5,676 nt of DNA from NCBI GenBank assembly GCA_014874235.1, contig JACWAC010000084.1, positions 1 to 5,676 on the forward strand. Reading direction: 5' to 3'. The notes under the pieces were generated by a model. That model saw only the letters and a program-made list of their open reading frames with translations. It was not told where the DNA came from and did no database searches. The position numbers and the translations under genes were made by a program. Below are positions 1 through 4,835 of this stretch, one piece after another. Every line of letters begins with the position of its first letter. Position 1 is the stretch's first letter. The DNA is from Thermoplasmatales archaeon (GTDB lineage Archaea; Thermoplasmatota; Thermoplasmata; Thermoplasmatales; GCA-001856825).

Positions 1-699
1 TACCCTGACGCATTGCTAAATCTTATGGAAAAGGAAGCGGGTCTCAGCAGAGATTCAGTAGTTGCAGATATAGGTTCAGGGACGGGTTTGTTGGCCGAAC
101 TTCTACTAGGAAAGGAGTGCAAGTTGTACTGCGTCGAACCAAACGGAGAGATGAGAAATATTGCAAAGGGAAAATTTGATCAGATTGCAAATTGCACCAT
201 TATCGAAGGAACCGCTAAAGTAACTTCTCTACCCGACGATTCTGTGGACATCATAACTGTAGGACAGGCATTTCACTGGTTCGACCAGAGTAAACCTAGG
301 GCAGAATTTAAAAGGATTCTAAGGAGGAATGGAAAAGTAGTCCTCGTCTGGAACACACGCGTCAAATCTAGCTACGGTATAAATCCAGAATACGAAAGAC
401 TTGTGAAAAAATACAGCAAGGACTATCACGCCAGTGGTGTGGGAGCCACAAACACAGAAGCGATCCAAGAATTTTTCAATGGGAATTTCAGATACTTCAA
501 CCTCAAGAATGACCAGTTATTGAACATAGAAGGATTGCTGGGCAGATACCTTTCCGCGTCATATGCAATTGCGGAAAACGACGGTAGGTTTGGACAGATG
601 AAGAAAGAATTTGCTGAAATTTTTGAAGCGTTTGAAGAAAACGGAAATGTGACGATCGACTACAAAACAGAAGTGTTCATAGGATCCATTGACCGATAA
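1..699 (+). CDS. Class I SAM-dependent methyltransferase (Methyltransf_11-like), 5' end missing
   Basis: A 3' fragment of 232 codons, open from the first base and ending at TAA. The TTG at 13 is only the first possible start inside the window; the in-frame residues before it (YPDA) resemble the region before motif I in this family, so the true start probably lies upstream, perhaps 20-30 codons away. Seen: motif I DIGSGTG (bases 67-87), the SAM-binding glycine loop; an acidic post-I segment CVEPNGEM; motif II region LPDDSVDIITVGQAFHWFD; and a post-II strand KVVLVWNTR. The QAFHWFD string is typical of the UbiE/trans-aconitate-methyltransferase-like Methyltransf_11 group, which methylates small molecules in the cytoplasm. 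The C-terminal third is not conserved enough to name a substrate. Its last 11 bases overlap the following small gene, suggesting cotranscription. Family assignment is secure; the substrate is unknown. Confidence 0.9.
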   Translation, partial: YPDALLNLMEKEAGLSRDSVVADIGSGTGLLAELLLGKECKLYCVEPNGEMRNIAKGKFDQIANCTIIEGTAKVTSLPDDSVDIITVGQAFHWFDQSKPRAEFKRILRRNGKVVLVWNTRVKSSYGINPEYERLVKKYSKDYHASGVGATNTEAIQEFFNGNFRYFNLKNDQLLNIEGLLGRYLSASYAIAENDGRFGQMKKEFAEIFEAFEENGNVTIDYKTEVFIGSIDR

Positions 700-952
700 C
701 GCTAACCAATGTTTTTATTTCAGCGCTGATTCCATAATTGTGGAGTCCACCGGAAGATACTGTTTTTACAATTCAAACGGAACATGCAATTTCCTGAGGA
801 ATGCCCCCACCGATTGCAATCTATGTCCGAATTTCGTGTCGTTCAGAAAAGAGGCTCTCGCGTTCTCTGACAGTTCAAAACTTCCGGTGACTTACTTCGA
901 TTTACCTATTAGCAGGGGTACGGGAGACCAGCTTCAGATGAGCCTTGTTTAG
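689..952 (+). CDS. Small four-cysteine-cluster protein of unknown function
   Basis: Encodes 87 aa from TTG 689, overlapping the end of the methyltransferase gene by 11 bases. I do not recognise the family. The notable feature is a cysteine cluster C25-x7-C33-x9-C43-x2-C46 (the last part reads DCNLCPNF), plus a lone C8; this spacing would suit a structural zinc site or a small Fe-S site (inference). No signal peptide or membrane segment is visible, so it is probably cytoplasmic. The start is uncertain. TTG 689 has a weak AGGA four bases upstream and would fit translational coupling. An in-frame GTG at 740 lies about 24 bases after an AT-rich TATA-like stretch (712-720), matching the near-leaderless genes here; it would give a 70-aa protein that keeps the four-Cys cluster and loses C8. 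The stop TAG interlocks with the stop of the convergent protease gene. The Cys spacing and coding-like composition argue that it is real. Confidence 0.68.
   Translation: MTDNANQCFYFSADSIIVESTGRYCFYNSNGTCNFLRNAPTDCNLCPNFVSFRKEALAFSDSSKLPVTYFDLPISRGTGDQLQMSLV
712..720 (+). promoter_or_regulatory. Possible TATA box for an internal start of the Cys-cluster gene
   Basis: TTTTTATTT centred about 24 bases before an in-frame GTG at 740. The distance matches the promoters of the clear genes in this window, so a leaderless transcript starting at or near 740 is possible. It is only a composition-based match lying just after the methyltransferase stop, with no clear BRE, so confidence is low. Confidence 0.25.
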
Positions 953-2415
953 ATTATTCTGGGTATGACTATTTCCCAGAGTATTAGGAAGAGGACAAAC
1001 AGGCTCACAGCAGTAACGATTGCATCTCTCGTCTTCTTGCTTTTCTGAAGGAAAGGCATGTTGAGCAAAACATACCCTCCATCGAGCGGAACGATCGGAA
1101 GCAGGTTCATCAGCCCCAATGCAAAATTGAGCCAGAAAAGCCAGTAGAACAGATACTCGAGGTTTAGGGTTATCGGATTGGCGTAAATTGAAGAGAGAAG
1201 TGCAGAGGGAAGAGGAAGTTCACCATGAAATGGCAGTCCCAGATATTCGAAGAACCCCAATGATCCCCCCGATCCGAAGTTTCTCAAGAGATTCAGGTAA
1301 GAATACTGGTCAAATAATCCCAATCCCATGGGCGAGATGTCCACGCCTATGAACGGTGAGTCTCTTGCAACTCCGGTGTTGGATATGCCATATGCCACAT
1401 CGTAAGAGTACCTCGAAGCGAAAGTGATGTTGTTATAATTGTAGCTTGTTCCGTTGAAAGTCTCCAACACGGCAGTCTGACCAGCTATGTAGGTAGACTC
1501 AACGTTCTGAAAGTCGGTCGCGTTGTTTATCGTGTGATTTCCTAACGCTATTATCACATTGCCGGGTCTGATATCGGCTTCGTAAGCAGGATAATTCTTT
1601 ATGACTGCCGTTACGTACACTCCGTAAATGACGCTTTCAGTGACAGTGTGGCCGTTTCTCAGCAAAGAAACATTGACTAAGCTTCCAGGAGTCAGAGCTA
1701 GGTTATAGAGGACAGAAACGTTTGGAGTAGAAATGCCACCTACGGACTCTACGATGTCACCGGTATGGAAATTGGAATTGATAGAAGTCTGGACTGGTGC
1801 TCCGGGAACAGGTGCAAAAGAGTAGGCAACCAGGATTGCAAGTATAAGGAAGACTACCGTCAGAGTAACATTGGTACCCGGACCCGCAGCAAAAATCTTC
1901 GCCCTGGCTTTCGGCTCCACTTTCTTTGTTTCTTCCTCATCGGGTTCAACAAAAGCTCCAACTGGAATGATGAACCACAACAGACCGGTGCTTCTTACCG
2001 GAACCCCGAATCTTCTGGCAGCAATACCGTGGGAAGCCTCGTGCAGTGCAACAGCTACGATCAGACCCACGATTCCCCACACTATGGGTATGGCCGGATT
2101 TATTCCAGGGAGGGCGAGCGCATAAGAGAGAGATGGCGCCGAACCCTTTGGTATTGAGAGTACCAGGAACGCCTCGTAGATCAGAAGTCCAACGCCGGCC
2201 ACAGCCAAGAATGGCATTGCGTAATAAAAGAATGAAATGAAATAGTCCCAAAATTTGTACTTTGAAATTCTTTCAATTGTCCTCACTCCCACCTGAGTCT
2301 TGATCAAAAGGGCAGGGCCGTAAGGAGCGACATGGCTCTTGAGTTTGGTGACTGCAAGATAGTATACTGCTATCCATGCGACAATAAGTATGGATATAAT
2401 CAGGAGCCAATTCAC
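949..2415 (-). CDS. Site-2 protease family (M50) intramembrane zinc metalloprotease with PDZ region
   Basis: Encodes 488 aa from GTG; there is no in-frame ATG between the upstream TGA and this codon. Family role: cleavage of substrate transmembrane helices within the membrane (regulated intramembrane proteolysis). Seen in order: N-terminal TM helix (2-22); helix at about 63-88; catalytic helix at about 106-130 with HEASH, where H125 and H129 bind zinc and E126 is the catalytic base; GAFVEPDEEE (153-162), typical of this archaeal S2P group; AAGPGTN (176-182) leading another helix; a soluble region of about 220 residues with PDZ-like segments (GDIVESVGG near 219, and DIRPGNVIIALGN near 281-293); then a helix with NLLPIVPLDGG (437-447), where D445 is the third zinc ligand; and a last helix at about 466-486. 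All catalytic residues are intact. The soluble part has six N-X-S/T sequons, which fits an extracytoplasmic side. The substrate is unknown, and no anti-sigma-like partner lies nearby. Confidence 0.95.
   Translation of the reverse strand: MNWLLIISILIVAWIAVYYLAVTKLKSHVAPYGPALLIKTQVGVRTIERISKYKFWDYFISFFYYAMPFLAVAGVGLLIYEAFLVLSIPKGSAPSLSYALALPGINPAIPIVWGIVGLIVAVALHEASHGIAARRFGVPVRSTGLLWFIIPVGAFVEPDEEETKKVEPKARAKIFAAGPGTNVTLTVVFLILAILVAYSFAPVPGAPVQTSINSNFHTGDIVESVGGISTPNVSVLYNLALTPGSLVNVSLLRNGHTVTESVIYGVYVTAVIKNYPAYEADIRPGNVIIALGNHTINNATDFQNVESTYIAGQTAVLETFNGTSYNYNNITFASRYSYDVAYGISNTGVARDSPFIGVDISPMGLGLFDQYSYLNLLRNFGSGGSLGFFEYLGLPFHGELPLPSALLSSIYANPITLNLEYLFYWLFWLNFALGLMNLLPIVPLDGGYVLLNMPFLQKSKKTRDAIVTAVSLFVLFLILWEIVIPRII
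955..983 (+). other. Inverted repeat / possible RNA hairpin just after the Cys-cluster gene stop
   Basis: Bases 955-963 can pair with 975-983 (nine pairs, one of them G-U, including the perfect core CTGGG/CCCAG) around an 11-base loop. It starts two bases after the TAG at 950-952 of the plus-strand gene and lies inside the last codons of the minus-strand protease gene. The G-U pair becomes A-C on the other strand, so any RNA stem favours the plus-strand transcript. No T-tract follows, so it is not a classical terminator; it might mark or protect a 3' end. Confidence 0.35.
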
Positions 2416-2434
2416 GGGTCGGCATCTGAACTGG

Positions 2435-2442
2435 TTTATTAA
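2435..2442 (-). promoter_or_regulatory. TATA box of the M50 protease gene
   Basis: Read on the minus strand it is TTAATAAA, centred about 23-24 bases before the GTG start at 2415. This is where an archaeal TATA box should lie if transcription starts at or within a few bases of the start codon. No Shine-Dalgarno-like sequence lies before the GTG. On the plus strand the same bases read TTTATTAA, so the box might serve both directions. Confidence 0.5.
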
Positions 2443-2504
2443 TCATTTCTTACGCCTTTGAATGGTATGACGGGTGACATAGATACTGCGACATGCCTTC
2501 GTAC

Positions 2505-2525
2505 AAATTTCAAGAAATGGAAATT
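2505..2525. repeat. Overlapping inverted repeats upstream of the hydrolase promoter
   Basis: Three half-sites lie close together: ATTTC (2507-2511), GAAAT (2514-2518) and GAAAT (2520-2524). The first pairs with the second around 2 bases. In a second reading AATTTC (2506-2511) pairs with GAAATT (2520-2525) around 8 bases. The cluster ends about 20 bases before the hydrolase TATA box, a usual place for an archaeal activator or operator site. The arms are short and AT-rich, so chance is a real alternative. Confidence 0.3.
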
Positions 2526-2545
2526 CATTAGTCAAATGACCAAAG

Positions 2546-2553
2546 ATATTTAA
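2546..2553 (+). promoter_or_regulatory. TATA box of the alpha/beta hydrolase gene
   Basis: ATATTTAA centred about 25 bases before the GTG at 2575. The preceding CAAAG is purine-rich, as BRE elements often are. The distance implies a transcript that starts at or right next to the start codon, and no Shine-Dalgarno sequence is seen between the box and the gene. Confidence 0.6.
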
Positions 2554-2574
2554 GCTCACCTAATTCCACGACTA

Positions 2575-3417
2575 GTGGAATCTCAGTTAGTTCAGGTTGA
2601 TAGTGGTAACATATATGTGGAGAGTAGTGGAACAGGGACGCCAATAGTTCTGATTCACGCAGGCTATCTCGACAGAAGAATGTGGGACAAGCAGTTTGAA
2701 TTATTTTCAAAGAGTTACAAAGTTATCAGATATGATGTCAGGGGGTTCGGCAATTCCTCCGAGCAGACCGGAAAGTACTCGGACGCAGCCGATCTCAGAG
2801 CGGTGCTTGATAAGTTGGGAGTTGAAAGAGCCATACTGATTGGAGTGTCGAATGGAGGAAGGATAGCACTAGATTTTGCCGTGGAAAATCCAACAACGGT
2901 TGTCGCTCTCGTACTGATGGACTCGGGGGTTAGCGGTTATAAACCCGAGAATACGGAGGAAGAACACATCTGGGATCAATTTGAGGCCCACGAAATCAAG
3001 TACAACCAGCTTGTTAAAGAGGGAAATTTCAGGGGAGCAGCAGCGATAGATGTAGATCTCTGGACAAATCAAGTGCCAAACAAGTTGAGAGAAAGACTGC
3101 TCGATATAGCCGAAGAAAATGCAAGAAAATCGTCCGCCTATCCACCCAACCTACAAACCTCACCGAGTCCCCCGGCGTTCGAACGCCTAGTCCAAATAAG
3201 AGTGCCAGTGCTGGTCCTCCTAGGGAGCAAGGATTTGCCCGGATCGATCTTGCAGGGAAAGAGAATACATCGCACTATAAATGGGTCAGAGCTCAAAGTG
3301 ATAGAGGGGGCAGATCACATTCCCAGTCTCTCCAGGACAGAAGAGTTCAATAATACAGTGATGGGATTCCTGGACAGGGTCGCCCCTTTCGGAGAAAATA
3401 CGTATAGCAGAACATGA
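2575..3417 (+). CDS. Alpha/beta-fold hydrolase with intact catalytic triad
   Basis: Encodes 280 aa from GTG, with start choice supported by the TATA-like box 25 bases upstream and a protein that begins directly at the first strands of the fold. Seen: oxyanion-hole motif HAG (28-30) after strand PIVLIH; YDVRGFGNSS (53-62); nucleophile elbow GVSNG with S92; cap region at about 120-205; acid strand VLVLLGSKD with D220; and the catalytic histidine H248 in GADHIPSLS. All three triad residues are present and spaced as in the alpha/beta hydrolase (Abhydrolase_1/6) family. Such enzymes are cytoplasmic esterases, lactonases (for example 3-oxoadipate enol-lactonase) or related C-C, C-O or C-Cl hydrolases; the substrate cannot be read from the sequence. 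No signal peptide is seen. The gene stands alone, divergent from the protease gene and 64 bases before the OsmC gene, which has its own promoter. Confidence 0.93.
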   Translation: MESQLVQVDSGNIYVESSGTGTPIVLIHAGYLDRRMWDKQFELFSKSYKVIRYDVRGFGNSSEQTGKYSDAADLRAVLDKLGVERAILIGVSNGGRIALDFAVENPTTVVALVLMDSGVSGYKPENTEEEHIWDQFEAHEIKYNQLVKEGNFRGAAAIDVDLWTNQVPNKLRERLLDIAEENARKSSAYPPNLQTSPSPPAFERLVQIRVPVLVLLGSKDLPGSILQGKRIHRTINGSELKVIEGADHIPSLSRTEEFNNTVMGFLDRVAPFGENTYSRT

Positions 3418-3436
3418 AAAAACGAGGCGTATTGTC

Positions 3437-3441
3437 TTTTT
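3437..3441 (+). terminator. Possible T-tract terminator of the hydrolase gene
   Basis: A run of five T lies about 20 bases after the hydrolase stop and before the OsmC promoter. Archaeal RNA polymerase commonly terminates at short T-runs. A weak 6-bp inverted repeat (AATACG at 3397-3402, CGTATT at 3428-3433, loop of 25 bases) precedes it. The run is short, so this is tentative. Confidence 0.25.
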
Positions 3442-3448
3442 AGCTTCT

Positions 3449-3461
3449 ATAATAATAAATA
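3449..3461 (+). promoter_or_regulatory. TATA box of the OsmC gene
   Basis: An AT-only stretch ATAATAATAAATA centred about 27 bases before the GTG at 3482, again placing the likely transcription start at or next to the start codon. A purine run GAGAGGA ends one base before the GTG; that is too close for a normal Shine-Dalgarno sequence, so leaderless or near-leaderless initiation seems more likely. Confidence 0.55.
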
Positions 3462-3481
3462 CCATTCCTTATTGAGAGGAC

Positions 3482-3922
3482 GTGCAGGCAAAGGTAGAAT
3501 GGGTAGACAACTTGACTTTCTTGGCATCAGGGGATTCCGGCAAGTTTACGATTTTTGACTATTCTGAAAACAAGGTATTACAAAAGGGGAGCTCACCGAC
3601 CGAGATGTTGCTTCAGGCGATGTGCGGATGTACAGCAATGGATGTAATCTCCATTCTGCAGAAAAAGAGGGAACCCGTAACCGGTCTGGAGGTTAAGGCA
3701 AATGGGACTCGAGCTCCCGAACATCCTAAGGTCTTCACAGAGATAAATCTGGAGTACACCGCCTATGGAAATGTGAAGAAGGAGAGTCTCGACAGAGCCG
3801 TGACTCTCAGTCAGGATAAGTACTGCAATATTTCCATCTCACTCAAGAGAGCGGGGGTCAAGATTGCGATCTCGACAAGAGTGGTGGAGAGCCCAGAATC
3901 ATCAGATACAAGTAACTTGTAG
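3482..3922 (+). CDS. OsmC/Ohr family protein, YhfA-like subgroup
   Basis: Encodes 146 aa from GTG. OsmC/Ohr proteins are cytoplasmic homodimers; the characterised members reduce organic hydroperoxides with a pair of cysteines, while the YhfA-like subgroup is less well characterised. Seen: the N-terminal beta region; the helix signature GSSPTEMLLQAMCGCTAMD (36-54) containing C48 and C50; then ISILQKKR; a middle strand EINLEYTAYG; and DKYCNISISL with C115. C50 and C115 match the conserved cysteine positions of the YhfA-like subgroup (usually GGCT and KYC). C48 replaces the usual glycine and creates a C-G-C motif. The last dozen or so residues are polar and probably disordered. The gene has its own TATA-like box and is convergent with the DsrE-like gene, with only 10 bases between stops. 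The family is clear; peroxidase activity is inferred. Confidence 0.93.
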   Translation: MQAKVEWVDNLTFLASGDSGKFTIFDYSENKVLQKGSSPTEMLLQAMCGCTAMDVISILQKKREPVTGLEVKANGTRAPEHPKVFTEINLEYTAYGNVKKESLDRAVTLSQDKYCNISISLKRAGVKIAISTRVVESPESSDTSNL

Positions 3923-3931
3923 ACTGATGGT
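3898..3931. other. Strong two-part hairpin across the OsmC/DsrE-like convergent junction
   Basis: The inner stem is a perfect 15-base palindrome at 3907-3921 (TACAAGT, A, ACTTGTA), which as RNA gives six pairs with a TAA loop. The outer stem pairs 3898-3905 with 3924-3931 (eight pairs, one G-U), separated from the inner stem by a 1x2 internal loop. In total about 14 pairs cover the end of the OsmC gene, its TAG stop (3920-3922) and the short gap up to the stop of the opposite gene. An alternative small hairpin pairs CTGAT (3924-3928) with ATCAG (3932-3936). No T-tract follows on either strand, so it is not a textbook terminator. A bidirectional 3'-end signal or a dyad binding site are both possible. 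Confidence 0.55.
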
Positions 3932-3932
3932 A

Positions 3933-4274
3933 TCAGAACGAAATGACTGAAAAACCCTCCGAAAGGTAGTAAGAAATTCTGTCTCTGTAGTTTTCCAAAC
4001 TTATACCCTTGTCCTGTATTTCAATCGCAATATTCCTGCTCTTTGCTATTCCAATGCAGGCGGAGTCGATTACTCCTGAATCTATGAGTTTTTTCAGGTT
4101 CTGTGCTCTGTCTCCAGTCGCATTGGCAACTAAGGCCTCGCTATCACCGAAGAATAGTACCTTTAAACTTTCAAATCTCTTCTCTTCGTTCAATCGCATC
4201 GCTGAGTAGATTGCCATATCGAATCTAGTAGGCGCCTCTTCTCCACTCATCACCAAATACAGTACCTTTGTCAT
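3933..4274 (-). CDS. DsrE-like small protein
   Basis: Encodes 113 aa from ATG. Seen: a Rossmann-like start TKVLYLVMSG; a helix with residues near DMAIYSAMRL; a second strand KVLFFGDSEALVA; helix AQNLKKLIDSG; then ACIGIAKSRNI (72-82) with the only cysteine, C73; and a C-terminal strand GFSVISF. This order of strand, helix and Cys-bearing strand fits the DsrE/DsrF-like fold. Members include sulfur-relay proteins (TusD, DsrE) and many uncharacterised archaeal peroxiredoxin-like proteins. C73 lies where many DsrE-like proteins have the first Cys of an A-C-x4-K motif. A role in thiol or sulfur transfer is inference; no dsr, tus or sulfur-oxidation genes are nearby. It is convergent with the OsmC gene and divergent from aIF5A, with its own promoter. 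Confidence 0.82.
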   Translation of the reverse strand: MTKVLYLVMSGEEAPTRFDMAIYSAMRLNEEKRFESLKVLFFGDSEALVANATGDRAQNLKKLIDSGVIDSACIGIAKSRNIAIEIQDKGISLENYRDRISYYLSEGFSVISF

Positions 4275-4296
4275 ATCTTGACTTAACTTAATGTTC

Positions 4297-4305
4297 TATA
4301 TTATT
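4297..4305 (-). promoter_or_regulatory. TATA box of the DsrE-like gene
   Basis: On the minus strand it reads AATAATATA, centred about 27 bases before the ATG at 4274. No Shine-Dalgarno-like sequence stands between it and the ATG, so a near-leaderless transcript is expected. It shares the 174-base divergent region 4275-4448 with the aIF5A promoter; beyond the two boxes and an 8-base palindrome GAAGCTTC at 4327-4334 I see nothing there. Confidence 0.5.
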
Positions 4306-4411
4306 CCTTAACATTCGTTTGTTTTCGAAGCTTCACGGGAGGCAATCTATTCTGCTCTGTCAACTAGAACTTGGTTTGTTATGAGCCATATTTCACAGTG
4401 GAGTGGGGAAC

Positions 4412-4422
4412 ATATATATAAA
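4412..4422 (+). promoter_or_regulatory. Strong TATA box of the aIF5A-ureohydrolase operon
   Basis: ATATATATAAA is the best TATA match in the window, and GTGGGGAAC just upstream is a purine-rich, BRE-like stretch. It is centred about 32 bases before the aIF5A ATG, so transcription would begin roughly 5-8 bases before the start codon: a very short leader with no convincing ribosome binding site. A strong promoter fits an abundant translation factor. No second promoter is apparent before the downstream gene. Confidence 0.65.
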
Positions 4423-4448
4423 GCACTATCTTTAACCTGAGATAACAG

Positions 4449-4835
4449 ATGACCTGGCAAGACGGGGAAGTTAGAGAGTTAAAAGAGAACAAATACATAT
4501 TAATTGACGATGAACCGTGCAAGATAGTAGAAATCACCACGTCCAAGCCCGGAAAGCATGGTGAGGCCAAGGCGAGGATAGTAGCAATGGGAGTTTTCGA
4601 CGGTCAAAAGAGAAGTGTCGTTTATCCAACCAAACACAAGGTCAAGGTTCCAATCATTGAAAAGAAAACTGCACAGATACTTAGCATATCTCAGAACGAA
4701 GGACTATTCATGGACATGGAGACATTTGAGCAGTTCAATATTCCCATTCCAGACGAATTCAAGGGCAGAGCAGCGAGTGGAGTGGAAGTAGAATACTGGG
4801 AGTCGATGGGAAAGAGAAAGCTGATGCGGGTCTAG
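4449..4835 (+). CDS. eif5A: Translation factor aIF5A (hypusine-containing, EF-P/eIF5A family)
   Basis: Encodes 128 aa, the normal length for archaeal IF5A, from an ATG just downstream of a strong TATA-like box. The protein binds the ribosome E-site region and helps peptide-bond formation at difficult sequences such as polyproline. Seen: N-terminal SH3-like domain with ELKENKYILIDDEPCKIVEI; the modification loop TSKPGKHGEAKAR (31-43), where K36 (codon 4554-4556) is the lysine converted to deoxyhypusine or hypusine; GVFDGQKRS; the linker KVKVPIIEKKTAQIL; and a C-terminal OB-fold with FMDMETFEQFNIPIP and the conserved ending GVEVEYWESMGKRKLMR. The residues around K36 are canonical. Deoxyhypusine synthase is needed for modification and is not in this window. 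The stop codon is immediately followed by the ATG of a ureohydrolase gene, indicating an operon. Confidence 0.98.
   Translation: MTWQDGEVRELKENKYILIDDEPCKIVEITTSKPGKHGEAKARIVAMGVFDGQKRSVVYPTKHKVKVPIIEKKTAQILSISQNEGLFMDMETFEQFNIPIPDEFKGRAASGVEVEYWESMGKRKLMRV

Noticed and set aside
1765..2251. Several open frames on the plus strand, and one in another minus frame, within the M50 gene
   Set aside because: They overlap the catalytic and motif-bearing part of the M50 coding sequence, whose HEASH, AGPxxN and LDGG motifs are intact; the alternative translations show no domain and have composition typical of out-of-frame reading.
2528..3072. Minus-strand frames at 2528-2710 and 2869-3072 against the hydrolase gene
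   Set aside because: They lie antisense to a hydrolase with an intact triad, and no TATA-like box or recognisable domain supports them.
3474..3480. GAGAGGA as a Shine-Dalgarno site for the OsmC gene
   Set aside because: Only one base separates it from the GTG, too close for normal ribosome binding, and the TATA-like position implies almost no leader.
4327..4334. 8-base palindrome GAAGCTTC in the divergent region before aIF5A
   Set aside because: Too short to mean much alone, not symmetrically placed relative to either promoter, and not seen repeated nearby.
4009..4570. Plus-strand frame 4009-4209 and minus-strand frame 4379-4570
   Set aside because: The first is antisense to the DsrE-like gene; the second covers the aIF5A promoter and start. 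Neither has a family signature.
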